Source: Strigamia acuminata
Taxonomy: Eukaryota; Arthropoda; Chilopoda; Geophilomorpha; Linotaeniidae
Direction of reading: 5' to 3'
NCBI GenBank assembly: GCA_949358305.1
Contig: OX442314.1
Location: forward strand, 18,469,060 to 18,533,059
Length of the DNA: 64,000 bases
Both the position numbers and the translations under genes were made by a program. Position 1 is the stretch's first letter, and every line of letters starts with the position of its first letter. This document shows positions 22,301-33,081 of this stretch, piece after piece. Under the pieces are notes generated by a model. It searched no databases, was not told the origin of the DNA, and was given only the letters and a program-made list of their open reading frames with translations.

Positions 22301-25264
22301 ATATGGTAATCAATATTAATTAATTAATTATGGAAAAGAAAGTACCGAGTGTGCTACCGTGTAAGCATTGACAAAGCCATAAACAAGCAGTGAAGCTGCG
22401 AATCCGTAATCGACAGGTAAATCTGCATCTTCAATATTAATCTACAAAAAAAAATATTATTTCAATTATTTGCTGATTTTTATGTATTAAAAAAAAATAC
22501 TATGTAAGTCCACTGACGGTCAACCAAGAAATGACCTAAGAAAATAGAATATTGCAGCTCATTCCAAGTTAGAGCAAACAGTCCTGCTCCTGGATAGAAC
22601 TCCTACGTTTGGGGAAAGAAAATAAAAGTTGCTGATCCTGTTTTGGCATGTATAAAACTCAAAGACTGACTGAACGAATAAAGGATTGCCATATTTCTTT
22701 ATACGTTAAAATGGGCATATTAATGTCGGAAAGTTGAGGTAACATTGCATCAGTTATCACATTATCACCGAATCCGATTATAGCTCTTGTTGTTTCGTGC
22801 GATTCACTCTGACAATACCCATGGTAATTAATATTTCTATATAACCAGAAAAGGAATTTTAAAAACTTACTGCATTGATTGTTTCCAACATTTCATTGAA
22901 TAACCTTGCAACATGTGCAATATCGAGTTCAGTGTCGTACACCTTTAGTTTAATCGTGTGATCTTCAATGTATAAAGCTATTAATTTTAAAAAAATTACC
23001 GGTAAGTGAAACTATTTACTTACTTGAATTTTTAAGAAATTCAAACTTATTTTTGAATATTGGATCATTATTTGTCACATCGTTTATTGCAAACTGTGCA
23101 AATGTCGCTGATACCGCTTCAGAATCAATTTCGTGTCCCGCTGTATTAAAACGTCCGAACAAGCCGATATTTATGTCCCCTAAAAATATTAATTTATTGA
23201 GTAATAGTGAAGAAAGTAATGTTTTACGTGAGAAATTTACCTACACTCGTGTACGGTCTCGAAAGTTGTGACTCTAGAGTATTAATTCGCCTGAAACCCA
23301 AATCAGCTGTAAACTGGAATCGCACATTCGCTCCAGTCTCGAGAATGGCACCCGTGAATTTTCCGATTCCTCTGAATGTTTTCAATCTTCTATCAGAAAT
23401 ATTTATTGGCGGTACTGTTGTAACTGAAATTGGCTGAAGAGACAACAAAGTTTGTGTTCATGATAAATGGTTTAATTTGTATAGACTAAAAATACTAACT
23501 AATGCCGAATCCAAACCAGAGAAAATTCGTCTATTGTTTTCGTCTAGTATCATTATCCATAAATTTGGTATGGCAAAGTGGGTGGAAACGGAAATTAAGG
23601 TGTCATTACTTCCACCTGTCATCTCGTTTTTACCTTCAATATTATTAATCACTATTAATCTGGAAGCTAATTGTCCTGGTTTAATAAAAATCACATTGAT
23701 CACTTGATTTAATTAAAATAATAATAATATGCTGATATATTTACGTGTTACAGTTATAGGTGCACTCAACTTGACAGATTGCAATGCATTGTTTGAGCAG
23801 TTCCTATTCAAGCTGTAAAGTTCCGCAATAAATGTTTGTATTGGATAGCTTGAAAGACACACAGTATCTGAAGGGTCGCAGAATTGTACGAAGTTATATT
23901 GACCGGTACTATGATAATTTACGCAGGAGGAGACAAACTCTAGATAATCCATCGGTACTCGCGTCCCTGATCGAGGCATTAACAATGTTGCATTGAATAA
24001 TACACTTCCATGTTTTTTGTTGGTAAAATAAATTTCTTGAATGATTACATTATCAAATTGAACTAAGCCATTTACGGCTCGTTTGTGAAGAACTCGATCA
24101 TAATTTCTGTAAGACGTGATCACTTCATCCCCTGCCAGTACAACCTGCAATAATAAAAGAAGAAAATCGAAGAGATTTTTTGTATTTTGTTTAATAATTA
24201 CTCATACTGAGGTATTGTAGACAAAATCTTGAACCAGAGCTTCTCGGGTGAACATCTTATCGTGATAAGACACTGTCACTTGCACAATGAGTGTAGAATC
24301 TAGACCATTGGTAATTCTTTGGGTTTGGTTGTTTGCATCAACAATTTCCAATGATATAGAAAATGGGTTGTTAGCGGCGATTGAAAGCTCAGAACTTGGC
24401 TCAATCCATCTTAATTGGGCTGATCCTAAAGAGATGCCAATGCTTCATGTTGCTGGCTGAATAATATCCTCAAGATTAATTCACATTTTAAACACTTACG
24501 CAAGTGAATTTTAAAGGGGTGTGTGAACGTGCTTATTTTTTCGAGTGGAGTGAGTTTGATGGTAAATTTGAGTCTTCGTAATAAGTATCCACTCTCTTCG
24601 GTTACTACATCGTGAGAAATTCCTTGTGCAATCAACTGATTGCCTTGTATTTGTATAGAAAGAGGCGTCGATTCAGAAGAACCATCTTTATTCTCGGTGC
24701 AGGTTGTTCTTAAAAATGAAATATTATACGATTCCATATTAACTGAAATTTAGGATTTAATGAGCGTTACTACTTGAAATAAGGCCCGAGTTGGCTAAAT
24801 CTTCTGGGATTGCTTAAATCAAAGTCGTTTGCTGCATATTGGCACAAACTTAATTTAACATTATCTCCGCTTATTAGCTGATCGATATCCTTTTCCGTTA
24901 CAACTTTTACTGGCAATGTGGTAACATAAAAAAATCTAGGATGTGTTGACGTTGAATACATCTCGTCTGTTGGGGTAATGGGTTGGTCGTTACTTTTGCA
25001 CAAATAAGCCACAATTGGTCTGCTCATTCTTTGTTTATTAGCAACTGAATAAATTATTTGCGAGTCGTCAGTCGGCTCAGTTTCCGGTGGAAAATAGTTA
25101 TTAAATACTCCTTTACTTGGGAAGCAAATATTATAAGCTAAAAGAAAAATTGGGATTATTTCTAATTTACTTCCCATTCCCATCCCAATGTACTCACCTT
25201 GAACCTGGATTTTCTCAATAAGTAATTTGTACACGTACATCAGCAATAAGAACTGATAATTCAT
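16352..25264 (-). CDS. Receptor guanylyl-cyclase-like protein with degenerate cyclase domain
   Basis: Thirty-one exons join in phase to about 1960 residues. First to last: 25264-25198, 25137-24774, 24708-24500, 24425-24208, 24144-23745, 23675-23500, 23433-23241, 23179-23024, 22977-22871, 22808-22671, 22602-22501, 22441-22346, 22296-22172, 22107-22023, 21925-21743, 21644-21525, 21465-21367, 21284-21064, 21007-20615, 20545-20375, 20013-19599, 19530-19350, 19117-19057, 18996-18615, 18555-18436, 18250-18069, 17998-17859, 17329-17180, 17094-16996, 16931-16840, 16789-16352. Domains: signal peptide; about 540 residues of unrecognised beta-type repeats; ANF-receptor-like periplasmic-binding fold (about 545-1020); Cys-rich EGF-like modules (about 1065-1180); one membrane helix (about 1182-1203, [14 protein letters not shown]); kinase-homology domain ([11 protein letters not shown]); a coiled segment; the cyclase domain (about 1640-1830); an acidic Ser/Thr tail. 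Cyclase residues: SNIVGFT where SDIVGFT is usual, ETIGD kept, YYC kept, but the usual N-T-A-S-R reads T-I-A-Q-H. Little or no cyclase activity is expected (inference). Confidence 0.88.
17100..17179 (-). other. GC-AG intron in the receptor cyclase gene
   Basis: The exon ending at 17180 (…RIGIHS, then the first base of a Gly codon) is followed by GCAAAA rather than GT. The next exon begins after GATGCAG at 17094 and completes the family-typical [12 protein letters not shown] join. No GT donor nearby keeps the frame. Confidence 0.6.
20375..21007 (-). other. EGF-like Cys-rich module and membrane helix of the receptor cyclase
   Basis: Two exons (21007-20615 and 20545-20375) encode about 120 residues with roughly three EGF/tenascin-like units. 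The clearest show C-x-N-G-x-C, then P-x-x-C-x-C, then G-[WY]-x-G-x-[FS]-C. They are followed directly by a hydrophobic helix. The block lies between the ligand-binding fold and the membrane, where receptor guanylyl cyclases normally have only a short juxtamembrane linker. Confidence 0.8.
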
Positions 25265-25378
25265 TTTATTTAGTTAAAACTTTATTGCGTTATTTAGGGT
25301 AAATAGGTTTTGACATTTTATTGAATTGTTCAAAAGAAAATTGTATTGTTTAGCTAAAATGGGGGATTGTGGTGAAAA

Positions 25379-27045
25379 TCACAATACTAATAGTTTACTT
25401 CGGACGATTTTTGCTGCTTGTGTCATAGTTTTAATTGTCTTTTGTTTGGTTTCTTGCGTATTCTTCTTGTGCTCATTACGATGGGCCTTATACCATTGCT
25501 CAACTGGGCAAATGTAATCATTTTCTAAGTCAACTGAGTATGTTAAATTTGTTTCGAAATTGACATACTTTGACAGTTAGTGCAAAAATAATATTTATAT
25601 ATTGGCCTCTTCGCATTTCGACATCTGAACAAAATGTTAGAGCAATAAATTTTTTTGTTTTGTTTTATATATGAGAGATGGAGATTTTTACCTATTACAC
25701 ACTATATATTTCGTTAAAATAGTTCCATTAGTCCCACAATTGTCACAATTTTTTAATCGCCGCCTATCAACTTTGAATGGTGAAACGTCCGAATATGTGT
25801 CTGTAACACTTTTACGCGGCGAGACTGCTATCTTTAGACCATTTTTTGTTTTTATTGTTTTTATTGTTTTTTTTTTTTAAATTAGAAGGAGATTTTTATT
25901 ATTAAATTAAATCCATAATTTACCAGTTTTCCAACTTGGCTTCTCACTGTCTTCAATTTCTCATCAAATTCGCAAATCATTTTTAGCCTTTCACGCTTTC
26001 GTTTTTCAATGACTCTAGTAATTTCTCCAAGGTGTTTAATATTCTTTGTCATTTCGCTATCTTCACTCAGTTGAAATATTTTCCCTTCTTTTTTCTCCAA
26101 CATATTACGTATCCAGCTTACTTGATTACCACCGACACCTAAAAATGTTACTAGATCTTCTCGCCACCACTTAACCAGGAACCTTTCAAGAGGCCGTGCT
26201 TTAAAATTTACATCTAAATAATCGTGAGGAATGGTCCAATAACTCAAACTTTGATCTTCCATTTTGTCTGCACTTAACCACTTATAGAACACTTCGCAGA
26301 GAGCTGCACCAAAAGATATTTCTGTAAGATTGACGGTTAATAACCTAACCTAAACCGTGAAAAACACAAAACAACTATAACATCTGATACTTTCATATGA
26401 AATACGACGACTACTTTGTCTGTATTTGTTACGGCTGGTGCAGAAGGTTCGTCGATACTAGTCGGTAACATTTTCTCTGCAAAATCACGATTGTTAAACG
26501 TGAACACAAATGTCAGAACTTTAAGTACTTACTTGGAAGCTTGCTCATTAATCTAATGACATCTAAACAATATTGACATTTTTCGTTAGTAGTGCCTAAA
26601 ATTTCGAGTTAAATTCAAATAAATGGGTTTTGGAGGATTACTGGTAGTTATACCGTCTAGTAAATGAATGTGAATATATTTATGAGCAGTTGTCATCATT
26701 CCTGGCAATTGTTCTTGTATCTAAAAATAATAATCAGTGAATAAGTTGTTATAATAGATATTAAAAAAAGGAAATACTCTACCCATTTTAGAAGATAACA
26801 GTCGGGATTTAAACAAAATAATAACCAAAAACGAAACCAGAAAACCAAACCCTAAAATAAAAAACAAATTTTTATTTATTTATATTATATTATTAATTTT
26901 TTAAAGAAAATTTCATTACCTGTTCGGTTATCATTTGTTTAAAGAGAGCGGATCGATTGAGAACGAAGTTAGGCCCGCAACCAAATTTCATAACGTTGTA
27001 ATAAGTATTAGAGTTTTCTTGTAGATTCAAGGGAACCAATTTCAT
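25379..27045 (-). CDS. MYND-like zinc-finger protein, tandem family member A
   Basis: I do not recognise this family by name. Nine exons (27045-26920, 26851-26783, 26720-26654, 26595-26533, 26476-26406, 26349-25924, 25831-25692, 25624-25569, 25503-25379) join in phase to 380 residues. The N-terminus has FGCGPNFVLNR. Exon 2 is a hydrophobic aromatic helix (GLVFWFRFWLLFC), and a CQYC pair follows in exon 4. The large exon 6 has GAALCEVFYKWL and a charged helical region. The C-terminus has eight spaced ligands: C303, C306, C319, C322, C335, C338, H347 and H351, with a Trp at 343. This is the layout of a MYND finger, with His in place of the last Cys and a slightly wider spacing. Exon sizes match gene B almost exactly (126, 69, 67, 63, then 426, 140/137, 56). 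The stop lies about 114 bp before the start of the receptor cyclase gene. MYND fingers usually bind proteins; the role here is unknown. Confidence 0.78.
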
Positions 27046-27294
27046 TTTGATTTTGATTGCAGTTTTTGTAAGTAATAGAAGATAATAAGTCTCTCTCAAA
27101 TTTCGAAAGTCGAGTTGTGGATTTCAAACAATCAGATTTTTGTTTGGTTTGTTGACGTACTCGTATTTAGCCATCAATGAACAATTGAAAAACAAACAAC
27201 AATCTTCAGCATTTGAATTAAACAATTGTTTTTATTGAAAACACATACGAATCACAACAAAAAATAGTAAATCAAGGTTTTCTGTTTTTTTTTT

Positions 27295-28900
27295 TCAGTT
27301 TAAAGGAAAGAACTTCTTTTCTTCTAGTCTTTTTGTTTTGTACCGAAATTCCAACAACTCTTCCATTAATTCACGGTGTTCTTTTTCATGACACTTAAAC
27401 CAATGTTCAACTACACAAAACAGAATTTTAAATTTAATAAAATTAAATAATTAAAATTAAAATTAAGTACCTTCGCAATTAATTTCACAATAATATCTTG
27501 GTTGCTGCCATTTTTCATGCCTACATCTGTGAAAACAATAATTCGTTAGAAATTTATAATCATTTTCAGATTGTTAACTCACCTTCTGCACATCAAAAAC
27601 GATTTTGATTTACTTCTAGTAGATTGACAATTAGCGCATACACGGCGTTTATTATTCATTCTTTCTATGTCGTGCATTAAAGTATTTTGTTCATCAGACG
27701 CTAAGTGCCTGCTAATCTTCTAATAAATACAAATTTAAAAAAAAATTGCTTAGTTTCAATGTACAAGTAATTATTTTATTTTTATTTTCACCTCAAATGT
27801 TTCGCAGCACTTATTTGTATGCATTTCATCCAGTAAATGGATCGACGTTAGCCATCTTTTCGTAGCCATTACTATAGCTTGAACAATTTGGTAGGTGTTC
27901 TCATTGTATCGGGTAGTGTTTGTTAATTCTGATTTTAAACTCTTTAGATGATCGTGTGACAAATCACTCGGCCAACGAATTCTTTCTGCTGGTTCACCAA
28001 GCAGGATAACCAGTCTCTCTTCCCACTTTTTGATAAGATATCTCTCTAATAGCCTTGGCTCGAATTTCGAATGTAAATATTCTTTGGGGATCTTCCAAAC
28101 GCACTCCCACTTCTCGTCCGTCGCTGTTGCTGTCAACCATTTATAAAATACTTCACACAAGGCAGCACCGAATGCTATTTTGACGCAACGAGAAGTCATC
28201 TCGACCAAGGAAGGATGCTGTAAAGGAATGAAAATTAATTAATTGTAATTGAAAGGTTTTAGAATGCTTTACTAGTGGTTTATAAATATTACTATCCTCT
28301 TCTGCTGACAACGGTAACACATCATCTAAAATTTATATTTTTTTTGTAATTTCATCTCTTGAGCTTTATGTAGTATTTAAATTCATTTTACCTGGGTGAT
28401 TAGTCATTGTCTTTATTATATTTAAGCAGTTTGTACAAGATTCATCTGCGGGCACTAAATTAGAAAGTATTTAGTAATTTACTTGCTACAGTGTATATAC
28501 CATTTGTGTTTACCCTCTAGAAATGACTTGTGGATGGCAATGAACAAACGATGCACCAATTTTGGCGATTGTTCCTCTAGCTGATGGGCAAGAAAGTTTA
28601 TTTCATTTTAAATGGAATTTTGCTTTGAATTACCGATTTCATGTACTGGCAACCGGGTTGGAAGCAAAACGTCAGCCAAAACCGGAACCAAAATGTGGAA
28701 CCCTCAAAAAGTAATATGTCATTTGATTACAAAAATAAGTTTATAATTAAAATTATCGTCGGTATTTTAGATACCTGCTCGGCAATCATGTCTCTAAACA
28801 GTATTTCTCGGTTTAATACGAAGTTAGGCCCACAGCCAAACTTCAAGATTGCTTCGTAAGAAGTTCTGTGGTCTTTTTGAACCAGCGAGATGAATTTCAT
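27295..28900 (-). CDS. MYND-like zinc-finger protein, tandem family member B
   Basis: Nine exons (28900-28775, 28702-28634, 28580-28514, 28454-28392, 28325-28273, 28217-27792, 27719-27583, 27526-27471, 27410-27295) join in phase to 370 residues. It is a clear paralog of gene A: FGCGPNFVLNRE in exon 1, the aromatic helix STFWFRFWLTFC in exon 2, a CTNC pair in exon 4, and GAALCEVFYKWL in exon 6. The C-terminal finger has C296, C299, C312, C315, C327, C331, H340 and H344 with Trp 336. The spacing is C-x2-C-x12-C-x2-C-x11-C-x3-C-x8-H-x3-H. Keeping the eight ligands while most of the sequence has diverged argues that the protein is functional. It lies 249 bp upstream of gene A and 189 bp downstream of gene C, on the same strand. 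No signal peptide is seen; the exon 2 helix could be membrane-associated or buried. Confidence 0.78.
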
Positions 28901-29089
28901 GATTACAGTAGTTGGAATTAAAAGTGTTTGTTTAAATTTTCTCTGTAAATTTCGGATTACTAATCAAAAATGGATACCGTATTTATACAAGTGTGTGTAC
29001 TGAATGTATTTTATAACAATTGAGAGAGGTTCATGACATACAGAGATTTTATTGGATAGTTAAATAACAAACAATTTTTGAACATTTAT

Positions 29090-30133
29090 TTATTGTTCAT
29101 CTGAGAATACTTTATCAGGAGCTGTGGTGTGCTTTAATATCTTTACAAGTTCTTCCAAATCTTCTCTAAACATTTTAACCAACCATGTGTTCATCGAAAA
29201 CTAAAAATATATTTTTTTTGTATACATTTTTGTATATGAAATTGTTTAATTTTGTATGCGATACCTGTGGTATAGGCAAGTAGTGAGTATTATCTCCTAT
29301 CGGTGATTTTATTACTAAAAGTAAAATAAAACACATCAAATAATAATTTATTTTGTGTGTCTAAAGCTAAACTTTTTATGTTATTGTGATTCAAGATAAG
29401 CCTTTTTATTCGGGCATAAGTCGGGGCTTGAAAATTATTTGAACCGAAACACAATGAAAAAAAAATTGGACGAAAACAAACGACTGGTGGTCATTTAGTG
29501 GTTTTGTCCGTATCAGAAGGCTTTTACTGAATTTTTGTACCAGAGAGTCTTCTTTTTCTTTTCAATAAGCAATGAAAAAAGTGTTTTAAATAATGACGTA
29601 TTGCATCTCGAGGTTCATCTAATTAAATAAGAATCATCATAAGACAAGGTTTAAATTAAAAATGTGGAATTTTAAATTACCTTGCTCAAAACACGTATGT
29701 ACAGTTTTGTAAACAGGACAAATATAATTTAGATCTCTTTCATTGGAAACCTTAAAAATATAATTTTATTTGTACATAAACTTCGGATGAGATTGATCTT
29801 ACTTTATGAATGCTTTTTTGAGTGAGATTAAAACAAAATATTAGCCAAAAACGTAACCAAAACTGCCACCCCTAAATATTAGCTCGAATTAATGGGCGAG
29901 AAGAGATGGAATAAATTGCATTTTACTTTGTGCTTGATAGGAGTGTAGGCTTTGAATTCACCATCGCTCTCGCTGGTTTTACTGCATTTACCCGATTTAC
30001 TCGACCCGGTAATGCATTCTATGACCGAATCGTGTGAAACGATTTTGTTCGCAGGAGCATCTTTTTTTAGTAGCTTTCCAAAAAGTGAATCTTTGATGAG
30101 AAGTTTCTTTTGCTTAACTTTATCGCCGATCAT
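29090..30133 (-). CDS. Shortened divergent paralog (member C) of the MYND-like family
   Basis: Six exons (30133-29927, 29871-29803, 29750-29681, 29618-29541, 29314-29265, 29200-29090) join in phase to 194 residues. Exon 2 is exactly 69 bp, like exon 2 of genes A and B, and encodes the same aromatic helix (WQFWLRFWLIFC). The last exon has WLVKMFREDLEELVK, matching FLVKWWREDLVTFL of gene A. The N-terminus is different: 69 basic, Ser/Lys-rich residues without the FGCGPNF motif. The zinc finger, the CxxC exon and most of the large exon 6 are absent. It may be a small regulator derived from the family or a gene on the way to decay, but the frame is open throughout. Confidence 0.55.
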
Positions 30134-31316
30134 TTGAATGTTAGGGTTAAAACTTCACTAAAAATTTAGCATTTACAACAGTAAGTAGTTTGTGAATATT
30201 GTGATAACAGCGATGACGAAATTTAATGTGTTTATAATATTAAAAGAATTGATTGTTATTTGCAATTCTTTATTGTTATGGTAAAAACCCAAAAACATCC
30301 CATGGCTGTAAAATTGACATCTTTTGATTCGATTGGAAAATGTACCCAAGTTAAAAAGTTTTGCTCACAAGGGAGTTTATTCATGCACAAAAATGAATGT
30401 CTGATGCCATTTTTAGAATGGATATGGATTAGGGCAGTTAGGTGGGCTGCTCTGCCGTGCTACTTTTGCCTGGCAGCAGTAGACGTTGCCTAACATACTG
30501 TAAACATAAATGTTGTTTATTGCTAAGGTCGAATGAGAACTGTGTACGCTAAAATTCTCGTTCGACTTTGGTTTATTACAGCAAGAATGCTCACACTTTT
30601 GCAAGGGGTTAGCCCTTACAAAACTTTCGCCAAACTCGGTCCATTTACTTATCGGATGTGAAAAATTTCAAATACAGACTTAATAATTAAATGCAATTAA
30701 AATCAGTAACAAAATTTCCACACTGAAGACATTTTGACTGAATTTTAAAAAAACATTCTGCCGTTAACTGATCAAAATAATTCATTAGGTAACTTATATG
30801 GATATTGTAGACTGTAGGTAAAATTCTAGTGTTTGGATCAAAATGAAACGAGTTATTTTTATAATTCACGTTACATAAATGTTGATTTTTCGCGCGTCCA
30901 TTCTGGGGCACCGTACTTTTCGAACCCGCCTACGAGTACTACAACTTGAATTAAATTATTTCAGGCTCCTTCGCCAACAAATGAATAAAAATGTTCACGT
31001 AAGTTGAATGTAGGTTCAATTATTAGTTGAAATTGCTTAATCTTTTTTTGTAAAAAGACAACTGGAATTCGTTTACTTAATGGCTTTATTGTAAAGCCAT
31101 TAAGTAACGAGTTCCAATTGATTCTAGCCTATTATTAGCATTCTAAACTTGGCAGCACACACTAAGCAAAGTTCTAGAAAATTGGGCAGTTTTGTTGACT
31201 ACACAGAGGCTTTATTTCCCTGACCTATTTCAGGTATGATGTTCCGTAAACACATAAGTCATGCTTGACAAACAAGCAGTGTAATTCTCTTATTTATCAG
31301 GACAGTGCTTCGTAAT
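30134..31316. other. Divergent intergenic region
   Basis: This 1.2-kb region lies between the start of gene C (-) and the first channel gene (+). It must hold both promoters. It contains a long hairpin (31059-31120). A minus-strand frame at 30687-30911 has a CLQCG pair but no recognised homology. A likely 5'-UTR acceptor (TTTATCAG) lies at 31293-31300, just before the channel start codon. Confidence 0.5.
31059..31120. repeat. Near-perfect hairpin, about 29-bp arms and 3-base loop
   Basis: The arms 31059-31088 and 31092-31120 are inverted copies with only a few differences. The stem centres on TTACTTAATGGCTTTA and its complement. It could be a small foldback element or an RNA hairpin. Confidence 0.75.
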
Positions 31317-33081
31317 ATGGAAATGGCGCATTCAAGTAGACCTGGTAAAAAATCGCCTAAAAGGAATTGTTCGTACGGTGAATTGGAAACGAAAAAGGAT
31401 GTTGAAGTGAGCATTCCTGGACTGGGAAGACTGACGGATCCTTCATATGGGAAAAAGAGCAAACTTGTATGGTTGCTAATAGTACTGTGCTGCTCTGTTG
31501 CTTGTGTTTATTTGACCGTTGATAGATTAATGCACTACCTTAGTATTCCTTTGGCCTCGAAAGTTGAAGTAAATCGAATGAACACTGTCACGTTTCCAGC
31601 GTTTACAATATGTTCTAGCAATTTACAATTGGACGGTTTCAAACAGTTGGCTAAATTAAAGACTCGTGAAGAATGCATCGCTCGAAATCGGAGTGATTGT
31701 GAATCGGAGGCGGAATATTTAGGTATCTAATTAGTTATTTTTATTTGGATTTTTTTAGCTGATTTTGTTCCCTATCTTAGTGCAATAACAAGTCTTACTG
31801 TGACTATTTACGAACCTGAAATAGACGTTGATTTAAACTTGGCTTATTATGTATGTGAATAATGATTTGTACAGTTTGATTATATAATACCCAAGTGTTA
31901 TAAGTTTTAAAAAAAAAATTGTTTTTAGCTAATTCCGCATGGTGTAGCTGATGAGCACTTGATGGGATTTGAGTTTCTCATCAATGAATTTGAGCTTATT
32001 CCAGCTGGCAATCTGTTGAAAGTAAAACTACACGAGGAAAGAGTAAGAAACTATAAACAATCACGATTACCGGTACATGTTTAATAATATTTTTTTTTAT
32101 ATTTTGGATTTTGCACACAATAGTTTCATTTGAAGAATATTGGACAATCAAAATGTTATGAAATGAAGGAAGAAGTAGAGCGCATTAAAAAATGTGCTAC
32201 CGGTACTGAATTACTTCGAGTTGAATTGTGCAGGTTAGAAAATCTTAAGTAATTAGTGATGATAGTTGCTTAATTTTGGGCTTTTAGTCTAGTTAATATT
32301 CTCTTATTCTTAGTCCAGTCTTACATCTGGTTGATTAAAAAATGAGAAATAAGATGTTTTGGGTTGAGGTCATTGTGTTTGAATTATAACATTTGCTACA
32401 AATTGAAAAATAGCAAATATTATTTAATTTTTGGTATAAAATCAGCAAAACATCCTAGTTTATGGTGATTATCATTGCGTTAACAGATTATAAAAATATA
32501 AGATGGAATCGATTATACTCGTAAGCATACATAATATCGTATTGAATTTTATCGTGTCCCAAGACAATCAGCACCTGATTAAAATGAAAGTGACAATCGT
32601 AGGCGCATGCGCACATATAGTAGATTATAATTATTTCCTGAAATCAGATTAAATTACTAATATGATTTAAAACGTGTTGAAAAATAGAATGCCTAGCTGT
32701 CCAGAGTGTACTCTCCAATGTAAGTCACTGAAGGATATCCCAGAGCCTGATGAAAGAATGTTCAATACATATTTGGCAGTACTAAAAACATTCTGTCATT
32801 CCCGGCCAATATGTATTGAATCGCAATATGCGATTTCAATTGATACCGCACGAGTTGAGAAGAAGAAGAACGATAAGAAAACAACTATAATAATTCGAAT
32901 GGCTGATGATACAGTTGATACTGTTGAACAATTTATTTCTTATACGTTTCCCAGTCTAATTAGTGACCTGTTTGCTTATTGGAGTTTCTTTTTAAGTTTA
33001 TCCGCTCTTGTTTTTGCTGAAATTTTTGAATATCTTTTTAAAACACTTGCAGAATGCATTAAAAGGTGTTGTGCCAAATAA
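31317..33081 (+). CDS. DEG/ENaC-type ion channel subunit, copy 1 (371 aa, internally shortened)
   Basis: Five exons (31317-31722, 31759-31850, 31929-32042, 32124-32233, 32688-33081) join in phase to 371 residues. It is a two-helix membrane channel subunit of the degenerin/epithelial sodium channel superfamily. Visible are TM1 (LVWLLIVLCCSVACVYL), the post-TM1 signature FPAFTIC, Cys pairs in the extracellular part, and a C-terminal TM2 (FAYWSFFLSLSALVFAEIF). TM2 sits where the family has a G-L-F-L-G-x-S type pore segment. Here the G-x-S filter reads S-L-S, and the pre-TM1 His-Gly reads Pro-Gly (SIPGLGRL). Compared with the next gene it lacks about 65 extracellular residues. Exon 1 stops early, and a 36-bp intron leads straight to the exon that is number 3 in copy 2. 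A poly(A)-like AATAAA is at 33091. The ATG at 31317 was chosen because it aligns with the start of copy 2 after a 5'-UTR acceptor. Confidence 0.85.

Noticed and set aside
25326-25517. Plus-strand 63-codon ORF with a membrane-like helix next to the receptor cyclase start
   Set aside because: It is antisense to the last exon of zinc-finger gene A (25503-25379), which is supported by paralogy with gene B.
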